The notes under the pieces are model-generated. The model was given only the letters and a program-made list of their open reading frames with translations. It did not search any database and was not told the DNA's origin. The position numbers were made by a program, and so were the translations under genes. This document shows positions 32,730 to 41,201 of a stretch of DNA of 64,000 bases, piece after piece (the first letter of the stretch is position 1; each line of letters starts with the position of its first letter). The stretch is taken from NCBI GenBank assembly GCA_910585855.1, contig CAJUGZ010000001.1:4089-68088 (forward strand), given 5' to 3'. The stretch is from an uncultured Lachnospiraceae bacterium. Lineage in GTDB: Bacteria; Bacillota_A; Clostridia; Lachnospirales; Lachnospiraceae.

Positions 32730-32951
32730 TTGTTTTATGATGATTTCTGTAAAACATACAATCAAAAAATAGTATTTCAGGCTTTGCTTAAACTTTCAAA
32801 AAACGGTGGATATATTGCTATACAAGAATTAAATTATCTTAATCTACCACAAAAAGAGTTAGAGGAAATTCTTTTTTATTTCGAAGAAAAAGGACTATTT
32901 AAAGAGGTTGTGCATCTCGAAAAAAATCAGATTGCATTTTTCCGGCTTTAA
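32730..32951 (+). CDS. Small phage protein, possible winged helix, 73 residues
   Basis: TTG start behind AAAGGAAG of the leader repeat; the protein (MFYDDFCKTYNQKIVFQALLKLSKNGGYIAIQELNYLNLPQKELEEILFYFEEKGLFKEV) has the pattern of a winged-helix DNA-binding protein. Its 3' end overlaps the convergent gene at 32899 by 53 bases. Confidence 0.55.
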   Translation: MFYDDFCKTYNQKIVFQALLKLSKNGGYIAIQELNYLNLPQKELEEILFYFEEKGLFKEVVHLEKNQIAFFRL

Positions 32952-33165
32952 TAACCTGCTCTACATAATCTTTATTTTTCTGATACTGCTCTTTCAATTC
33001 TTCTAATGATGTTGTTCTTACATAATTTTCTGAAAGATTGAAAGAGCCGTTGTATTCCGGGAATGTATAAATAAATTTTATTGGTTCAGGAAATTCTGCT
33101 GCCCCTATACTTCGTAACCATTCTTTTTTTGCTTCCATACCTTCAACATTTACTTCTTTTTTCAT
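32899..33165 (-). CDS. Small hypothetical phage protein, 88 residues
   Basis: MKKEVNVEGMEAKKEWLRSIGAAEFPEPIKFIYTFPEYNGSFNLSENYVRTTSLEELKEQYQKNKDYVEQV. Acid/base rich, with a short beta part and a C-terminal helix. It is in the minus-strand operon that starts at the divergent promoter near 33403. No family recognised. Confidence 0.58.
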   Translation of the reverse strand: MKKEVNVEGMEAKKEWLRSIGAAEFPEPIKFIYTFPEYNGSFNLSENYVRTTSLEELKEQYQKNKDYVEQVIKAGKMQSDFFRDAQPL

Positions 33166-33195
33166 TTTTCTCCTAATTTACTATGTAAATACAAC

Positions 33196-33366
33196 CTATC
33201 CTGCTGCCTTATCTGATAAATTTTTATCCTGTAACTGCAAGCCAATCACAATCCCTTCTGTTAATATTTTTTGCCTATCGGTTAATTTAGACGCAAAAAT
33301 TGTGATTGTGCGAATAAATTCTCTATCCTCTTTTTGAATATTCATAATATTTTCCTCTCTATTCAT
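33196..33366 (-). CDS. Small early phage protein, 56 residues
   Basis: MNREENIMNIQKEDREFIRTI, then TIFASKLTDRQKILTEGIVIGLQ and a polar tail; ATG at 33366 after GGGAG. A single helix with a hydrophobic face. It is the first gene of the minus-strand early operon, opposite the repressor, so it may be a Cro-position protein, but it has no clear HTH. Confidence 0.6.
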   Translation of the reverse strand: MNREENIMNIQKEDREFIRTITIFASKLTDRQKILTEGIVIGLQLQDKNLSDKAAG

Positions 33367-33402
33367 ATAATTTCACTCCCTTTCTTTTGTGTTTATATGA
33401 CT

Positions 33403-33479
33403 ATAATAAGTTTCATTCGCACACTTGTCAATATCTTTTTTTGTTTTTTGTTGACAAACGCACATTCAAGACTTATCAT
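33403..33479. promoter_or_regulatory. Divergent early/repressor promoters (genetic switch)
   Basis: Plus strand: TTGACA (33451-33456), 17-bp spacer, TATCAT (33474-33479), reading into the repressor gene. Minus strand: TTGACA (complement of 33426-33431), 17-bp spacer, TATTAT (complement of 33403-33408), reading into the early operon. The two -35 boxes are 19 bp apart within an inverted repeat (TTGTCAA...TTGACAA, with CGCACAC/ACGCAC next to it), a plausible operator for the repressor. Confidence 0.78.
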
Positions 33480-33504
33480 AAATTTTAGAAAGGAGGGAAT
33501 TGTC

Positions 33505-34053
33505 ACGAATACACGCTTAAAAATATTAAGAAAAACATTAAATCTCACACAACAAGAATTTGCAGACCGCTTAGGAATCAAACGGAATACTATTGCTAAT
33601 TATGAAACTGGACGGAATGAACCTATTGACTCCGTTTTTTCTCTTATTTGTCGGGAATTTAACGTAAACGAAGAATGGTTAAAAAATGGGATAGAGCCTA
33701 TGTTCTTAAAAACACCATCTTCCACAATGGAACAGCTAAGAAAAGAATTTCATTTAGACGACTTTTCTTATCATCTGATTTATGAATACTTGAAACTTGA
33801 CGACAAAAAAAGACGTTTGTTCCGAGAATTTTTTTATAATATCTTAGATGGAATAAACTACCAAGAATTATCAGATCCTTCTAAATCAGAAGAAACAGTT
33901 GCTTCAGAAGAAGCAATTACTATAGAAGAAGCAGAAGAAGCATATAAAAAAAGTCGCTTATTAGCTGTGAAAAAAATGGACTTGTCTGCTTCGAATACCT
34001 CCGCAGACACCACCACATTAAAAAAAGATTCTAAGAAAGTATCTAATCAATAA
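33505..34053 (+). CDS. CI-like Xre prophage repressor with apparent ACG start
   Basis: About 182 residues. The HTH (TRLKILRKTLNLTQQEFADRLGIKRNTIANYETGRNEPID, then SLICREFNVNEEWLKNG) is that of Lachnospiraceae prophage repressors, whose N-terminus normally reads MNTR. Here the codon before AAT ACA CGC is ACG, eight bases after a strong AGGAGG; no in-frame ATG, GTG or TTG lies at good spacing. ATT at 33499 is the nearest alternative but sits only two bases from the AGGAGG. The C-terminal half is acidic and lacks the LexA-like peptidase seen in lambda CI, so induction would need another route. Confidence 0.75.
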   Translation, partial: TNTRLKILRKTLNLTQQEFADRLGIKRNTIANYETGRNEPIDSVFSLICREFNVNEEWLKNGIEPMFLKTPSSTMEQLRKEFHLDDFSYHLIYEYLKLDDKKRRLFREFFYNILDGINYQELSDPSKSEETVASEEAITIEEAEEAYKKSRLLAVKKMDLSASNTSADTTTLKKDSKKVSNQ

Positions 34054-34111
34054 AAACCCGGTATCAATCTAATTGCTATCGGGTCTTATCAAACAGCAGG
34101 AGATAAAAACT

Positions 34112-34846
34112 ATGAAAAAACATTTTCCCAAAATATTTCTGACAAGTTTATTAATTTTGCAAGGCTGCAGCAATGTGTCACAAAGTGATTATGACGCTCT
34201 TGCAAGTGTAAATGAATCATTACAAGCAGAATATAATACTATTTTAAATGAAAAAGATTCTTTGCAAACGGCGTATGATAAATTGCAATCTGAATATAAT
34301 TCTGCTAAAAAAAATAATGATTCTTTGCAAGCAGAGTACAACAATTTGAAAAAATCAAATGAAAAACTGCAGTCTGAATATGACAAACTCAAGGAGGAAA
34401 ACATGCCTGAAACCACTAGTATTTCAGAAACTACTACCACGGAAAAAACCACTACAGAAAAAAGTACATCTACTGATTTATTTGAAACCGTTTATTTTCC
34501 TTATGCTAGTAGAAAAAAACCATTTTCATTTGATAGCGTTAAAACATTTGCAGAATCTACATCTTATGATTTAGAAATTACTGAACCAACATCCGATATT
34601 TCCGGCAAAATTAAACTTACTGATGAAAATGATAATTACGTCTATTTTTCTTTTAATCTAGTAAATAATATTGAAACCATCATGACTGTTAGCTATTATG
34701 ATTCTTCTAAAAATACAGAAGTTTCTTTAAATAACTATTCCAGTGATGGTTCTTCTCAATATGACAAATTTAAAATTCACGTTATAGGGGGGCAATCAAA
34801 AGATGTAAAAAATTCAAAAGAACAACGTGAATTTTTGTTTCAATAA
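34112..34846 (+). CDS. Second prophage coiled-coil lipoprotein
   Basis: About 244 residues from MKKHFPKIFLTSLLILQGCS at 34112, after GGAG. Lipobox LQGC, then SQSDYDALA and a heptad region in which SLQxxYxxL-like units repeat ~6 times, followed by a Thr/Ser-rich linker (~TTTTEKTTTEKS) and a C-terminal domain (SDISGKIKLTDENDNYVYFSFNLVNN). The SQxDYD motif and general layout match the lipoprotein at 28740, so they are related. It follows the repressor by 59 bases with only a weak hairpin between, so it may be expressed in the lysogen with it. Confidence 0.72.
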   Translation: MKKHFPKIFLTSLLILQGCSNVSQSDYDALASVNESLQAEYNTILNEKDSLQTAYDKLQSEYNSAKKNNDSLQAEYNNLKKSNEKLQSEYDKLKEENMPETTSISETTTTEKTTTEKSTSTDLFETVYFPYASRKKPFSFDSVKTFAESTSYDLEITEPTSDISGKIKLTDENDNYVYFSFNLVNNIETIMTVSYYDSSKNTEVSLNNYSSDGSSQYDKFKIHVIGGQSKDVKNSKEQREFLFQ

Positions 34847-34874
34847 AAAATAATAAATACTCTAGGAGGACTCT

Positions 34875-35726
34875 ATGTCGGATTTTTTAATGAAGCCAAA
34901 GGTGGACTTCGCTTTTAAAGAAATTATGACAGATGAAATTAGCCGTATCGGATTTTTATCTGCTACCTTAAAACTTGATCCAAAAAGCATTAAAAAAACA
35001 CACCTTTTAAATACCAATCTTCGAAAGATGCATGAAGAAGAAAAACAAGGAATCCTTGATGTCCGAATTTTAATGAATGATAATACTGAAATTGACATTG
35101 AAATTCAACTCGCAGAATTAAAAGTATGGGCGGATCGCTCTTTATTCTATTTGTCTAAAATGTATACTGAGCAAATCCTTGAAGGACAAAAATATGACGT
35201 CTTTAAAAAATGCGTCAGTATTAGTATCTTAAATTTTACTCTTTTTAAAAACGAACCAGAATTTTATTCCTGCTTCCGTATTTTAGAAGAAAAACGGCAT
35301 ATTCTCTACACCGATAAAATGGAATTTCATGTCATAGAACTTCCAAAACTTCCAGAAGAATTAAAAGGGGAAAATCTAGAACTTTTATTATGGGCAAAAT
35401 TTATCAATGCAGAAAGAAAGGAGGAATTTGATATGCTGGCTACAAAAAGTCCTTATATCGATCATGCTTACCAGCAACTGCAAAATATTAGCCAAGACAA
35501 AGAAAAACGGCTGGAATATGAAGCAAGAGAAAAAGCAATCCGAGATTATAACCAAGGGATATTTGAAGCCAAACAAAGCGGCTTTGAAGAAGGAGAAAAG
35601 CATAGTAGAGAACGAATTAATAAATTAAATACTCTTTTAATTCAGGACAAACGTCATGACGACTTAGCACGTTCTGCCTGTGATGAAAACTTTCAGCGGC
35701 AGTTAATGGAAGAATATAAAATATAA
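34875..35726 (+). CDS. Rpn family nuclease (PD-(D/E)XK)
   Basis: A 283-residue protein. MKPKVDFAFKEIMTDE is the classic Rpn start; ILDVRILMNDNTEIDIEIQLAE holds the catalytic D...ExQ core, followed by YLSKMYTEQILEGQKYDVFKKCVSISIL. The C-terminus is a coiled coil (KAIRDYNQGIFEAKQSGFEEGEKHSRERINKL). Rpn (recombination-promoting nuclease) proteins are linked to mobile DNA and have been connected with phage defence in some bacteria; that role here is inferred. A degraded relative lies at 54499. Confidence 0.82.
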   Translation: MSDFLMKPKVDFAFKEIMTDEISRIGFLSATLKLDPKSIKKTHLLNTNLRKMHEEEKQGILDVRILMNDNTEIDIEIQLAELKVWADRSLFYLSKMYTEQILEGQKYDVFKKCVSISILNFTLFKNEPEFYSCFRILEEKRHILYTDKMEFHVIELPKLPEELKGENLELLLWAKFINAERKEEFDMLATKSPYIDHAYQQLQNISQDKEKRLEYEAREKAIRDYNQGIFEAKQSGFEEGEKHSRERINKLNTLLIQDKRHDDLARSACDENFQRQLMEEYKI

Positions 35727-35746
35727 AATAATTTTCCGGTAAAAAA

Positions 35747-35780
35747 GATACCCAGCATTATGATACTGGGTATCCTTTTG
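35747..35780 (+). terminator. Terminator after Rpn gene
   Basis: GATACCCAG (35747-35755) pairs with CTGGGTATC (35766-35774), then CTTTT. Separates Rpn from the integrase. Confidence 0.75.
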
Positions 35781-35911
35781 CAGAACTTTTTTACAGGAAA
35801 TTCACTATTTGCATTATAAATATACTATTTTTTATACTTTTTTGCAAGAAATTTTTTATTAATGTAAGTAAATATATATATATTATTTTTAAATAAAGGA
35901 GGATATAAAAA

Positions 35912-37480
35912 ATGCGCTTTGCTACATATGGACGTAAATCCGTCTATTCTGATAAATCAGATTCCGTGGATAATCAACAGAAAATGTGCCGTGATTTTGT
36001 GAATTTTAAATTTTCTGATTGTATTGATTCTTTTGAATGTTATTCTGATGAAGGATTTACGGGTGCAAATACCAATCGTCCGGGATTACAACGTCTTCTC
36101 TCTGATATTTCCAATGATCTTATAGATGTCTTAGTAGTATATCAACTTGACAGAATTTCAAGAGATGTTCGGGATTTTGCTAATATATATGCTATTTTAG
36201 AAGAAAAGAAGGTAATGTTTATTTCTATAAAAGAAAATATTGACACAACCACACCGATCGGCAAAGCTATGATGTACGTTACTATGGTTTTTGCTCAAAT
36301 GGAACGTGAAACTATAGCAGCCCGAGTAACCGATAATATGATTGGTCTTGCAAAAAAAGGCTTTTGGACCGGCGGAAACCCGCCTTATGGATACCGAAGA
36401 GAGAGAATTGAAGTAAATGGAAAAACGCACGTCATCATAGTTCCTGTTCCAGAGGCAGCAGAATATGTAGAATGGATTTTTGACACTTTCCTTCAAAATA
36501 ACTATTCTCTCAATGGAATGGAAACGGCTTTTAAACAGCAAGGAAAAAGAACTATTAATGGAGCTTTTTTCTCCACCTCACAACTACATAAAATTTTGAC
36601 TATGCCATATTGTGTGACAGCAACTCCTGAAGTTTGGGATTTTTATTCTTCTCTTGGATGTCAAATGGCAGATAAAAGAGATTCTTGGGATGGAAAGTAC
36701 GGTGTAATGATTTATGGTCGTTCTACCGAAAGAAATAAAAAACATCAAGTTCAGGAAAAGGAAAAATGGATTGTTGCTGAAGGAATACATAAACCATTTA
36801 TATCTGCTGAGAAATGGCTCATGGCACAAAAGCAGCTCAAAGAAAATATTTTTGAGAGAAAAAAGAAATATGATATTCCCCTGCTGAAAGGAGTGCTTCG
36901 ATGTGGAAAATGCGGACGCTTGATGCAAGTTTCAAGAAAAAAATATGCAAGTAAAGTATCAAGTTATTATTTTTGTATAAAAAGGGCTAGACAAGGGGTC
37001 GATTTCTGTGATATGAATATGATAAACTGTGAAATTCTTGATAATAAAGTTCTTGATATATTTAAACAAATAAAAGCAGACCCTTCTATTGTTTTAAAAT
37101 ATGCTGGAGCAGATAAACCGAAAAACAATGAAAATATTCTAAAAGATTTAGAACAGCGTGCGGATGCTCTACAGAAAAAAATTGAACAGTTGACAGAAAC
37201 TTTGTTCGATTTAAAAGAATCATCCGCTGCCAAGTATATTATTGCTAAAATTGAAAAAGAAGATTTGAATTTAGAGGCTTTGAAGCGAGAGATCGAATTA
37301 GCAAAATCGGATATTCGTCAAAATAAAAATGCAGTTAAAACAGTAGAGGAGAGAGCTGCAGAGATAGTAAGACTAATGAGCGGTTTAGAGGGATTTTCGG
37401 CGGCGGAAAAAAATCAAATTATCAAAGAAGTAGTTCAGAAATGTACATGGGATGGCAAAACTCTTTTTTTAAAGTTATAA
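35912..37480 (+). CDS. Large serine recombinase (prophage integrase)
   Basis: A 522-residue protein. The resolvase domain starts MRFATYGRKSVYSDKSDSVDNQQKM (catalytic Ser10), with LVVYQLDRISRDVRDFANI and the SIKENIDTTTPIGKAMMYVTMVFAQMERETIAARV helix. A recombinase domain (KKGFWTGGNPPYGYRRE), a zinc ribbon (LRCGKCGRLMQ...YYFC...CDMN) and a C-terminal coiled coil follow. These enzymes integrate phages without host factors. The stop is 4 bases from the disrupted cpaF, so the gene is right at the attachment site. Confidence 0.92.
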   Translation: MRFATYGRKSVYSDKSDSVDNQQKMCRDFVNFKFSDCIDSFECYSDEGFTGANTNRPGLQRLLSDISNDLIDVLVVYQLDRISRDVRDFANIYAILEEKKVMFISIKENIDTTTPIGKAMMYVTMVFAQMERETIAARVTDNMIGLAKKGFWTGGNPPYGYRRERIEVNGKTHVIIVPVPEAAEYVEWIFDTFLQNNYSLNGMETAFKQQGKRTINGAFFSTSQLHKILTMPYCVTATPEVWDFYSSLGCQMADKRDSWDGKYGVMIYGRSTERNKKHQVQEKEKWIVAEGIHKPFISAEKWLMAQKQLKENIFERKKKYDIPLLKGVLRCGKCGRLMQVSRKKYASKVSSYYFCIKRARQGVDFCDMNMINCEILDNKVLDIFKQIKADPSIVLKYAGADKPKNNENILKDLEQRADALQKKIEQLTETLFDLKESSAAKYIIAKIEKEDLNLEALKREIELAKSDIRQNKNAVKTVEERAAEIVRLMSGLEGFSAAEKNQIIKEVVQKCTWDGKTLFLKL

Positions 37481-37483
37481 ATT

Positions 37484-38296
37484 TCATTTTTTTATAGTGC
37501 GTCCGTCGGGCCTCATACGAAGGCTAGAACGTATTAAATCACGAATCGTAATCTCATTTTCCCCTTCTACATTCTTATTTCGTGTTTCTAACCGCACCAG
37601 ATTCTCTACTGAGGACAGCCTTAATTCTGCACTGTCCTCTATTGTTATCACACGTTCCTTTTGAATAAAATTGGAAATCGCATTTAAAAAAGTAGTTTTT
37701 CCAGAACCAGTTCCCCCGCAGACAAAAATATTATATCCCGCAGATACCAAATCGGCAAATAACTCTGCCAATTCCTCATTCAACGCACCCCATCCAATCA
37801 AATCCTGCATGGTAATTGGATGTTCGGGAAATTTTCGAATGGTTAAAATCGGACCATTAATTGCAATCGGATTCAATACAATATTTACCCGAGATCCATC
37901 CTCTAATCGGGAATCCACAATAGGAGAAGCTTCATTAATTCTCCTGTTTGTACGGGCAACAATCTGCTGAATCACATCCGACAGCCGTTCCTTGGACAAA
38001 AACTGCGCTTCTAGTTTTCGAATCCGTCCCTGCTCCTCTATAAAAATCGTATCATATCCATTTACCATAATTTCAGTAATCTCTGGATTTTCCAATAAAT
38101 CCTGCAATACATCCATACGACGCAGAGAATCAAAAACTGATTTACGCAGCGAAACTCTTGTTTTAAGAGGCAGATATGTTTTTTTACTCTCCTGTATTAA
38201 AACTTCATCAATACAGTCATAAATTTCTTCATCTGTAGCCTCTTTTGTATGATCCAGCCTTTCTAAAACCTGCTGCCGCAATGTTTCCATCCCCAT
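37484..38296 (-). CDS. cpaF: cpaF/tadA secretion ATPase, 3' part lost by prophage insertion
   Basis: A 270-residue N-terminal part of the Tad-pilus ATPase, beginning MGMETLRQQVLERLDHTKEA. Walker A (CGGTGSGKTTFLN) and the DLIRSSLRMRPD segment are present, but intact proteins continue RPDRIIVGEVRG (Walker B); here it ends RPDGRTIKK. The homology stops at the Asp codon (37505-37507), beside the recombinase gene. The rest of cpaF should lie beyond the prophage's other end. While integrated, the ATPase lacks Walker B and should be inactive. It overlaps no other Tad gene and lies 17 bases from tadZ. Confidence 0.85.
   Translation of the reverse strand: MGMETLRQQVLERLDHTKEATDEEIYDCIDEVLIQESKKTYLPLKTRVSLRKSVFDSLRRMDVLQDLLENPEITEIMVNGYDTIFIEEQGRIRKLEAQFLSKERLSDVIQQIVARTNRRINEASPIVDSRLEDGSRVNIVLNPIAINGPILTIRKFPEHPITMQDLIGWGALNEELAELFADLVSAGYNIFVCGGTGSGKTTFLNAISNFIQKERVITIEDSAELRLSSVENLVRLETRNKNVEGENEITIRDLIRSSLRMRPDGRTIKK
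37495..37515. other. attR of the prophage within cpaF
   Basis: CpaF homology on the minus strand holds through CGT ATG AGG CCC GAC and breaks at the next codon (37504). The serine recombinase stop is at 37480. The crossover core should be in or next to GTCGGGCC. The other attachment site is outside the window, so the core cannot be fixed. Confidence 0.65.
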
Positions 38297-38313
38297 TCTA
38301 TTTCCTCCTGCAG

Positions 38314-39303
38314 TTATTCCATAAATCCCTGTACCCATCCAAGATATGCTTCATTTTTTATTCGATTCCAGATATCCCCTTTATCCATTTCCGCAAATCG
38401 TTCCACTTTTACCTGTATGATTCGATTTTTCAATTCTCCAAATCCTAAAGCTGTCAAAGACTCCATCCCCTCGGAAATCTTTGCCTGTGAAAACAAATCC
38501 TCTTTAACAGGCATAAAAATTTCATCACATAAATTTAAAATCCGGCCAATTCCCCGTACAGCATCTCCTACATCCAATATAATCCCCTCATACCCCGACT
38601 TTTCCGCCATCAGCTTAAGAAAAATTTCCCATTCCTGTCCATCCACTGATTTTATATCTTCTTCATAAAATGCTGGTGGAATATAAGAGAAGTTGTCCAT
38701 CTGCCGGATAATTCCAAGAACCCGTTCCAATCTGGTACTGCTCTGCTGTCTAAAATAATATAATGCATCTGTAATATCTGCTGCCTTACTTTCCTGAAAT
38801 AGACGGCTAAACCCAGACTGTCCTTCCAAATTCAGATATAATATCCGTTTTTTGTTTCCATAAAGCCCCGCCAAAGCAAGACAAAAACTGGTCTTTCCAC
38901 AGCCCTTTACCGGAGAATAAACCCCCAGTATCCGGCACTGTTTTACTCCTACTATCGCAGAAACCGCCTGCATCGATCCCATATAGTACTGCATGACCTC
39001 CCGCATAATACCAGATGCTGCCTGATATTTTACAATAGAAGGATATTCCCCGAATACTGAAATGGGCTCACCCTGCGACAATAAGACAATATTTCCTATT
39101 TCCAAATCCCGCACTGCCGAATCCATCAATTCAATAGAAATCAGCAGCATAGCAGGCGGATTTTCTCGTGCTGCCTCCAAAAATAATTCCAAACTGGTAT
39201 AAGCCTGCACTTCAAACGGTATCTGTCCACACTCATTCAAATACCGCATCAATTTTCTAACATACTCTTCTTCCGTATCACAAATAGCCAATATCCGTTT
39301 CAT
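38314..39303 (-). CDS. tadZ: Tad pilus TadZ/CpaE-like ATPase
   Basis: A 329-residue protein. An N-terminal receiver-like region (RILAICDTEEEYVRKLMRYLNEC) is followed by a MinD/ParA-type domain with deviant Walker A (YSPVKGCGKTSFCLALAGLYG). TadZ localises the Tad secretion machine to a site in the cell. It lies just upstream of cpaF. Confidence 0.78.
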   Translation of the reverse strand: MKRILAICDTEEEYVRKLMRYLNECGQIPFEVQAYTSLELFLEAARENPPAMLLISIELMDSAVRDLEIGNIVLLSQGEPISVFGEYPSIVKYQAASGIMREVMQYYMGSMQAVSAIVGVKQCRILGVYSPVKGCGKTSFCLALAGLYGNKKRILYLNLEGQSGFSRLFQESKAADITDALYYFRQQSSTRLERVLGIIRQMDNFSYIPPAFYEEDIKSVDGQEWEIFLKLMAEKSGYEGIILDVGDAVRGIGRILNLCDEIFMPVKEDLFSQAKISEGMESLTALGFGELKNRIIQVKVERFAEMDKGDIWNRIKNEAYLGWVQGFME

Positions 39304-39477
39304 CCCAATTCCCCATCAATTCATCTTATCTTTCTCCCGTTTCAATTACCTAATTGATTTTCCTTCTCCTCCTTTCTTTCTTTTTTTACATTCTCTGTCT
39401 GTTATGTTATATAACCTTTTCTGCTATAGGCTTTAAATATTTTTTTGACGATAAAAGAACAGTATAAAAAGGCAATG

Positions 39478-39915
39478 TTAAAAAACAGCTCCATTTTGGA
39501 AAAAATATATGAGTATACTTACAAGAATTGCAACTGAAAAATGAATTTTCTTTCTTTTTATTATAATTTTTGCAGCTATTCCTATAAAAGCTCCCGCTAC
39601 CAATGCCATAAAACAACACAGCACAATTTCCTTTGCCCCCAAAATCGCTCCTAGTACCGATAATACTTTCACATCACCTGCTCCGATTCCGCCTGCTATC
39701 CAAACCAGACCCATAAGAAAAATCGGACAAAATCCCCCGCTTATCAAGTAAAACAACTTCCAAACAACCGTTCCGTCTAACCATAACATCTGCAAAAGAA
39801 ATACCGCAAAATAACCAAATAAAATCAAACGATTCGGTATACGAAAACTGCGCCAATCAAACCAGACCGCCAAAGCAGAAAATCCTATACAAAACACAAC
39901 TACATATCCTGTCAT
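39478..39915 (-). CDS. tadV: A24 prepilin peptidase (TadV/CpaA-like)
   Basis: A 145-residue polytopic membrane protein with the two catalytic Asp of A24 peptidases: SALAVWFDWRSFRIPN (first Asp) and GGIGAGDVKVLS (second Asp). It cuts and matures the Flp pilin. It is the first visible gene of the Tad operon; 174 bases without a gene separate it from tadZ. Confidence 0.85.
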   Translation of the reverse strand: MTGYVVVFCIGFSALAVWFDWRSFRIPNRLILFGYFAVFLLQMLWLDGTVVWKLFYLISGGFCPIFLMGLVWIAGGIGAGDVKVLSVLGAILGAKEIVLCCFMALVAGAFIGIAAKIIIKRKKIHFSVAILVSILIYFFQNGAVF

Positions 39916-40144
39916 TTTTATATTACAATATTTTTGGGAAAATCTTGATTCCTAAGTTTTTACTTTAGAAATAAATTTATTAGATAATTGATAGATGTAG
40001 TATAGTACAGAAAATATTATTTGTAAAGCTGTTTTTTTATTTTTGAGTTTTATCGGTTATTATTTGTTGCTGCAAAGTCTAAATCTTCTGCCGATTGAAT
40101 ATCTCCATTGTTCATAGACAAAGGATTTTTTTAGATAAAATACA

Positions 40145-40190
40145 CCAGATTCGAAAACGATAGACATCCTGCTGTTCCATTCTCCAAAAA
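40145..40190. repeat. Dispersed repeat, copy 1 (within a 400-bp gene-free gap)
   Basis: CCAGATTCGAAAACG followed by a CCTGCTGTTCC core is about 85% identical over ~46 bp to 63956-64000. On the minus strand the copy sits in an open stretch (AFGDGDQEIARFNNGGQPAV...NGTAGCLSFSNL then stop) without a start, so the gap 39916-40326 may hold a gene remnant. Confidence 0.55.
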
Positions 40191-40326
40191 ACAAAAATTT
40201 CCAACTTTTTCTAAAGTCACTGCAGGCTGTCCACCATTATTGAATCTGGCTATTTCTTGATCTCCATCTCCAAAAGCCTAATTAAAGCAAATCAATACAT
40301 TGACTGCAAAAAACATTCTTTATTGT

Positions 40327-41178
40327 TTATTCCTTTTTATGTATTGTTTCCTCTTTATCATTTGTCACTCTTTCAATATGCATAGCCAAATATCCAATCT
40401 CTGCTTCTTCTAAATGAATTTTCATCCCACGGGCAATTTCTTTACAAATGGTATCTGCCACTTGAAATGCTTTTGGAAACTTTAGCTCCATATAATCATT
40501 CATATTTAACTTAAGCTTCTCCCCACTGAACGCTCTGGCTACCATATAGCGAATATGATTCATAAGCCGATTATAAGCAAGCGACATAACATCAATTTTC
40601 TGTCCTGTCTGCTGCTCTACCAAAGAAATACATTCCCGCACTGCCCTTGCAATCTGCATTGCTTGAGAAACTTTTTCATCATTAATAGCGGAATGAACAT
40701 GTAGCGCAATATATCCGATTTCATGTTCATCTATCTTTATTTGTAACTGTTCTAAAAGCATAGTTTCAATACATTGCGCTACTTTATATTCTTTATAAAA
40801 CATTACCTGAATATCTTCTGTAAGCGGATTGCTGATCTGTTCATGATTTTTAATACGTTTTACGGCATATTCAATATGATCTGCCATAGGAAAAAGAATC
40901 GAGCGGTCAATCCGTCCAAATACTTTCTCTGCCTGATTTAACACTTCATTTGCAAGTTCTAGACAAATTGGCGAAATAGACTTTATCATCTCTTTGGCAT
41001 CTCCCCGTTCTGTCAATTCCTGCAAAGAATATACCATATCTCCAATTCTTACATCTACATACTCACTGACTTTCTTTCCAAACCCAATTCCTTTTCCAAG
41101 AATTAAATACTCCCTATTTTCTTCTGCCTGAATTACAATAACTGAATTATGGTTCAATACCTTTTTTATCCTATACAT
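40327..41178 (-). CDS. BglG/LicT-family antiterminator (GlcT-like)
   Basis: About 283 residues from MYRIKKVLNHNSVIVIQ at 41178. The N-terminal ~55 residues are the RNA-binding CAT domain (ENREYLILGKGIGFGKK), followed by two PRDs with regulatory His pairs (DHIEYAVKRIKN; IGYIALHVHSAI; IGYLAMHIERVT). It should bind the RAT in the leader of the PTS gene just upstream and prevent termination when the sugar is present. Co-oriented with the PTS gene, 23 bases between them. Confidence 0.85.
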   Translation of the reverse strand: MYRIKKVLNHNSVIVIQAEENREYLILGKGIGFGKKVSEYVDVRIGDMVYSLQELTERGDAKEMIKSISPICLELANEVLNQAEKVFGRIDRSILFPMADHIEYAVKRIKNHEQISNPLTEDIQVMFYKEYKVAQCIETMLLEQLQIKIDEHEIGYIALHVHSAINDEKVSQAMQIARAVRECISLVEQQTGQKIDVMSLAYNRLMNHIRYMVARAFSGEKLKLNMNDYMELKFPKAFQVADTICKEIARGMKIHLEEAEIGYLAMHIERVTNDKEETIHKKE

Positions 41179-41201
41179 ATCATATCTCACTTATCTTTTA
41201 T

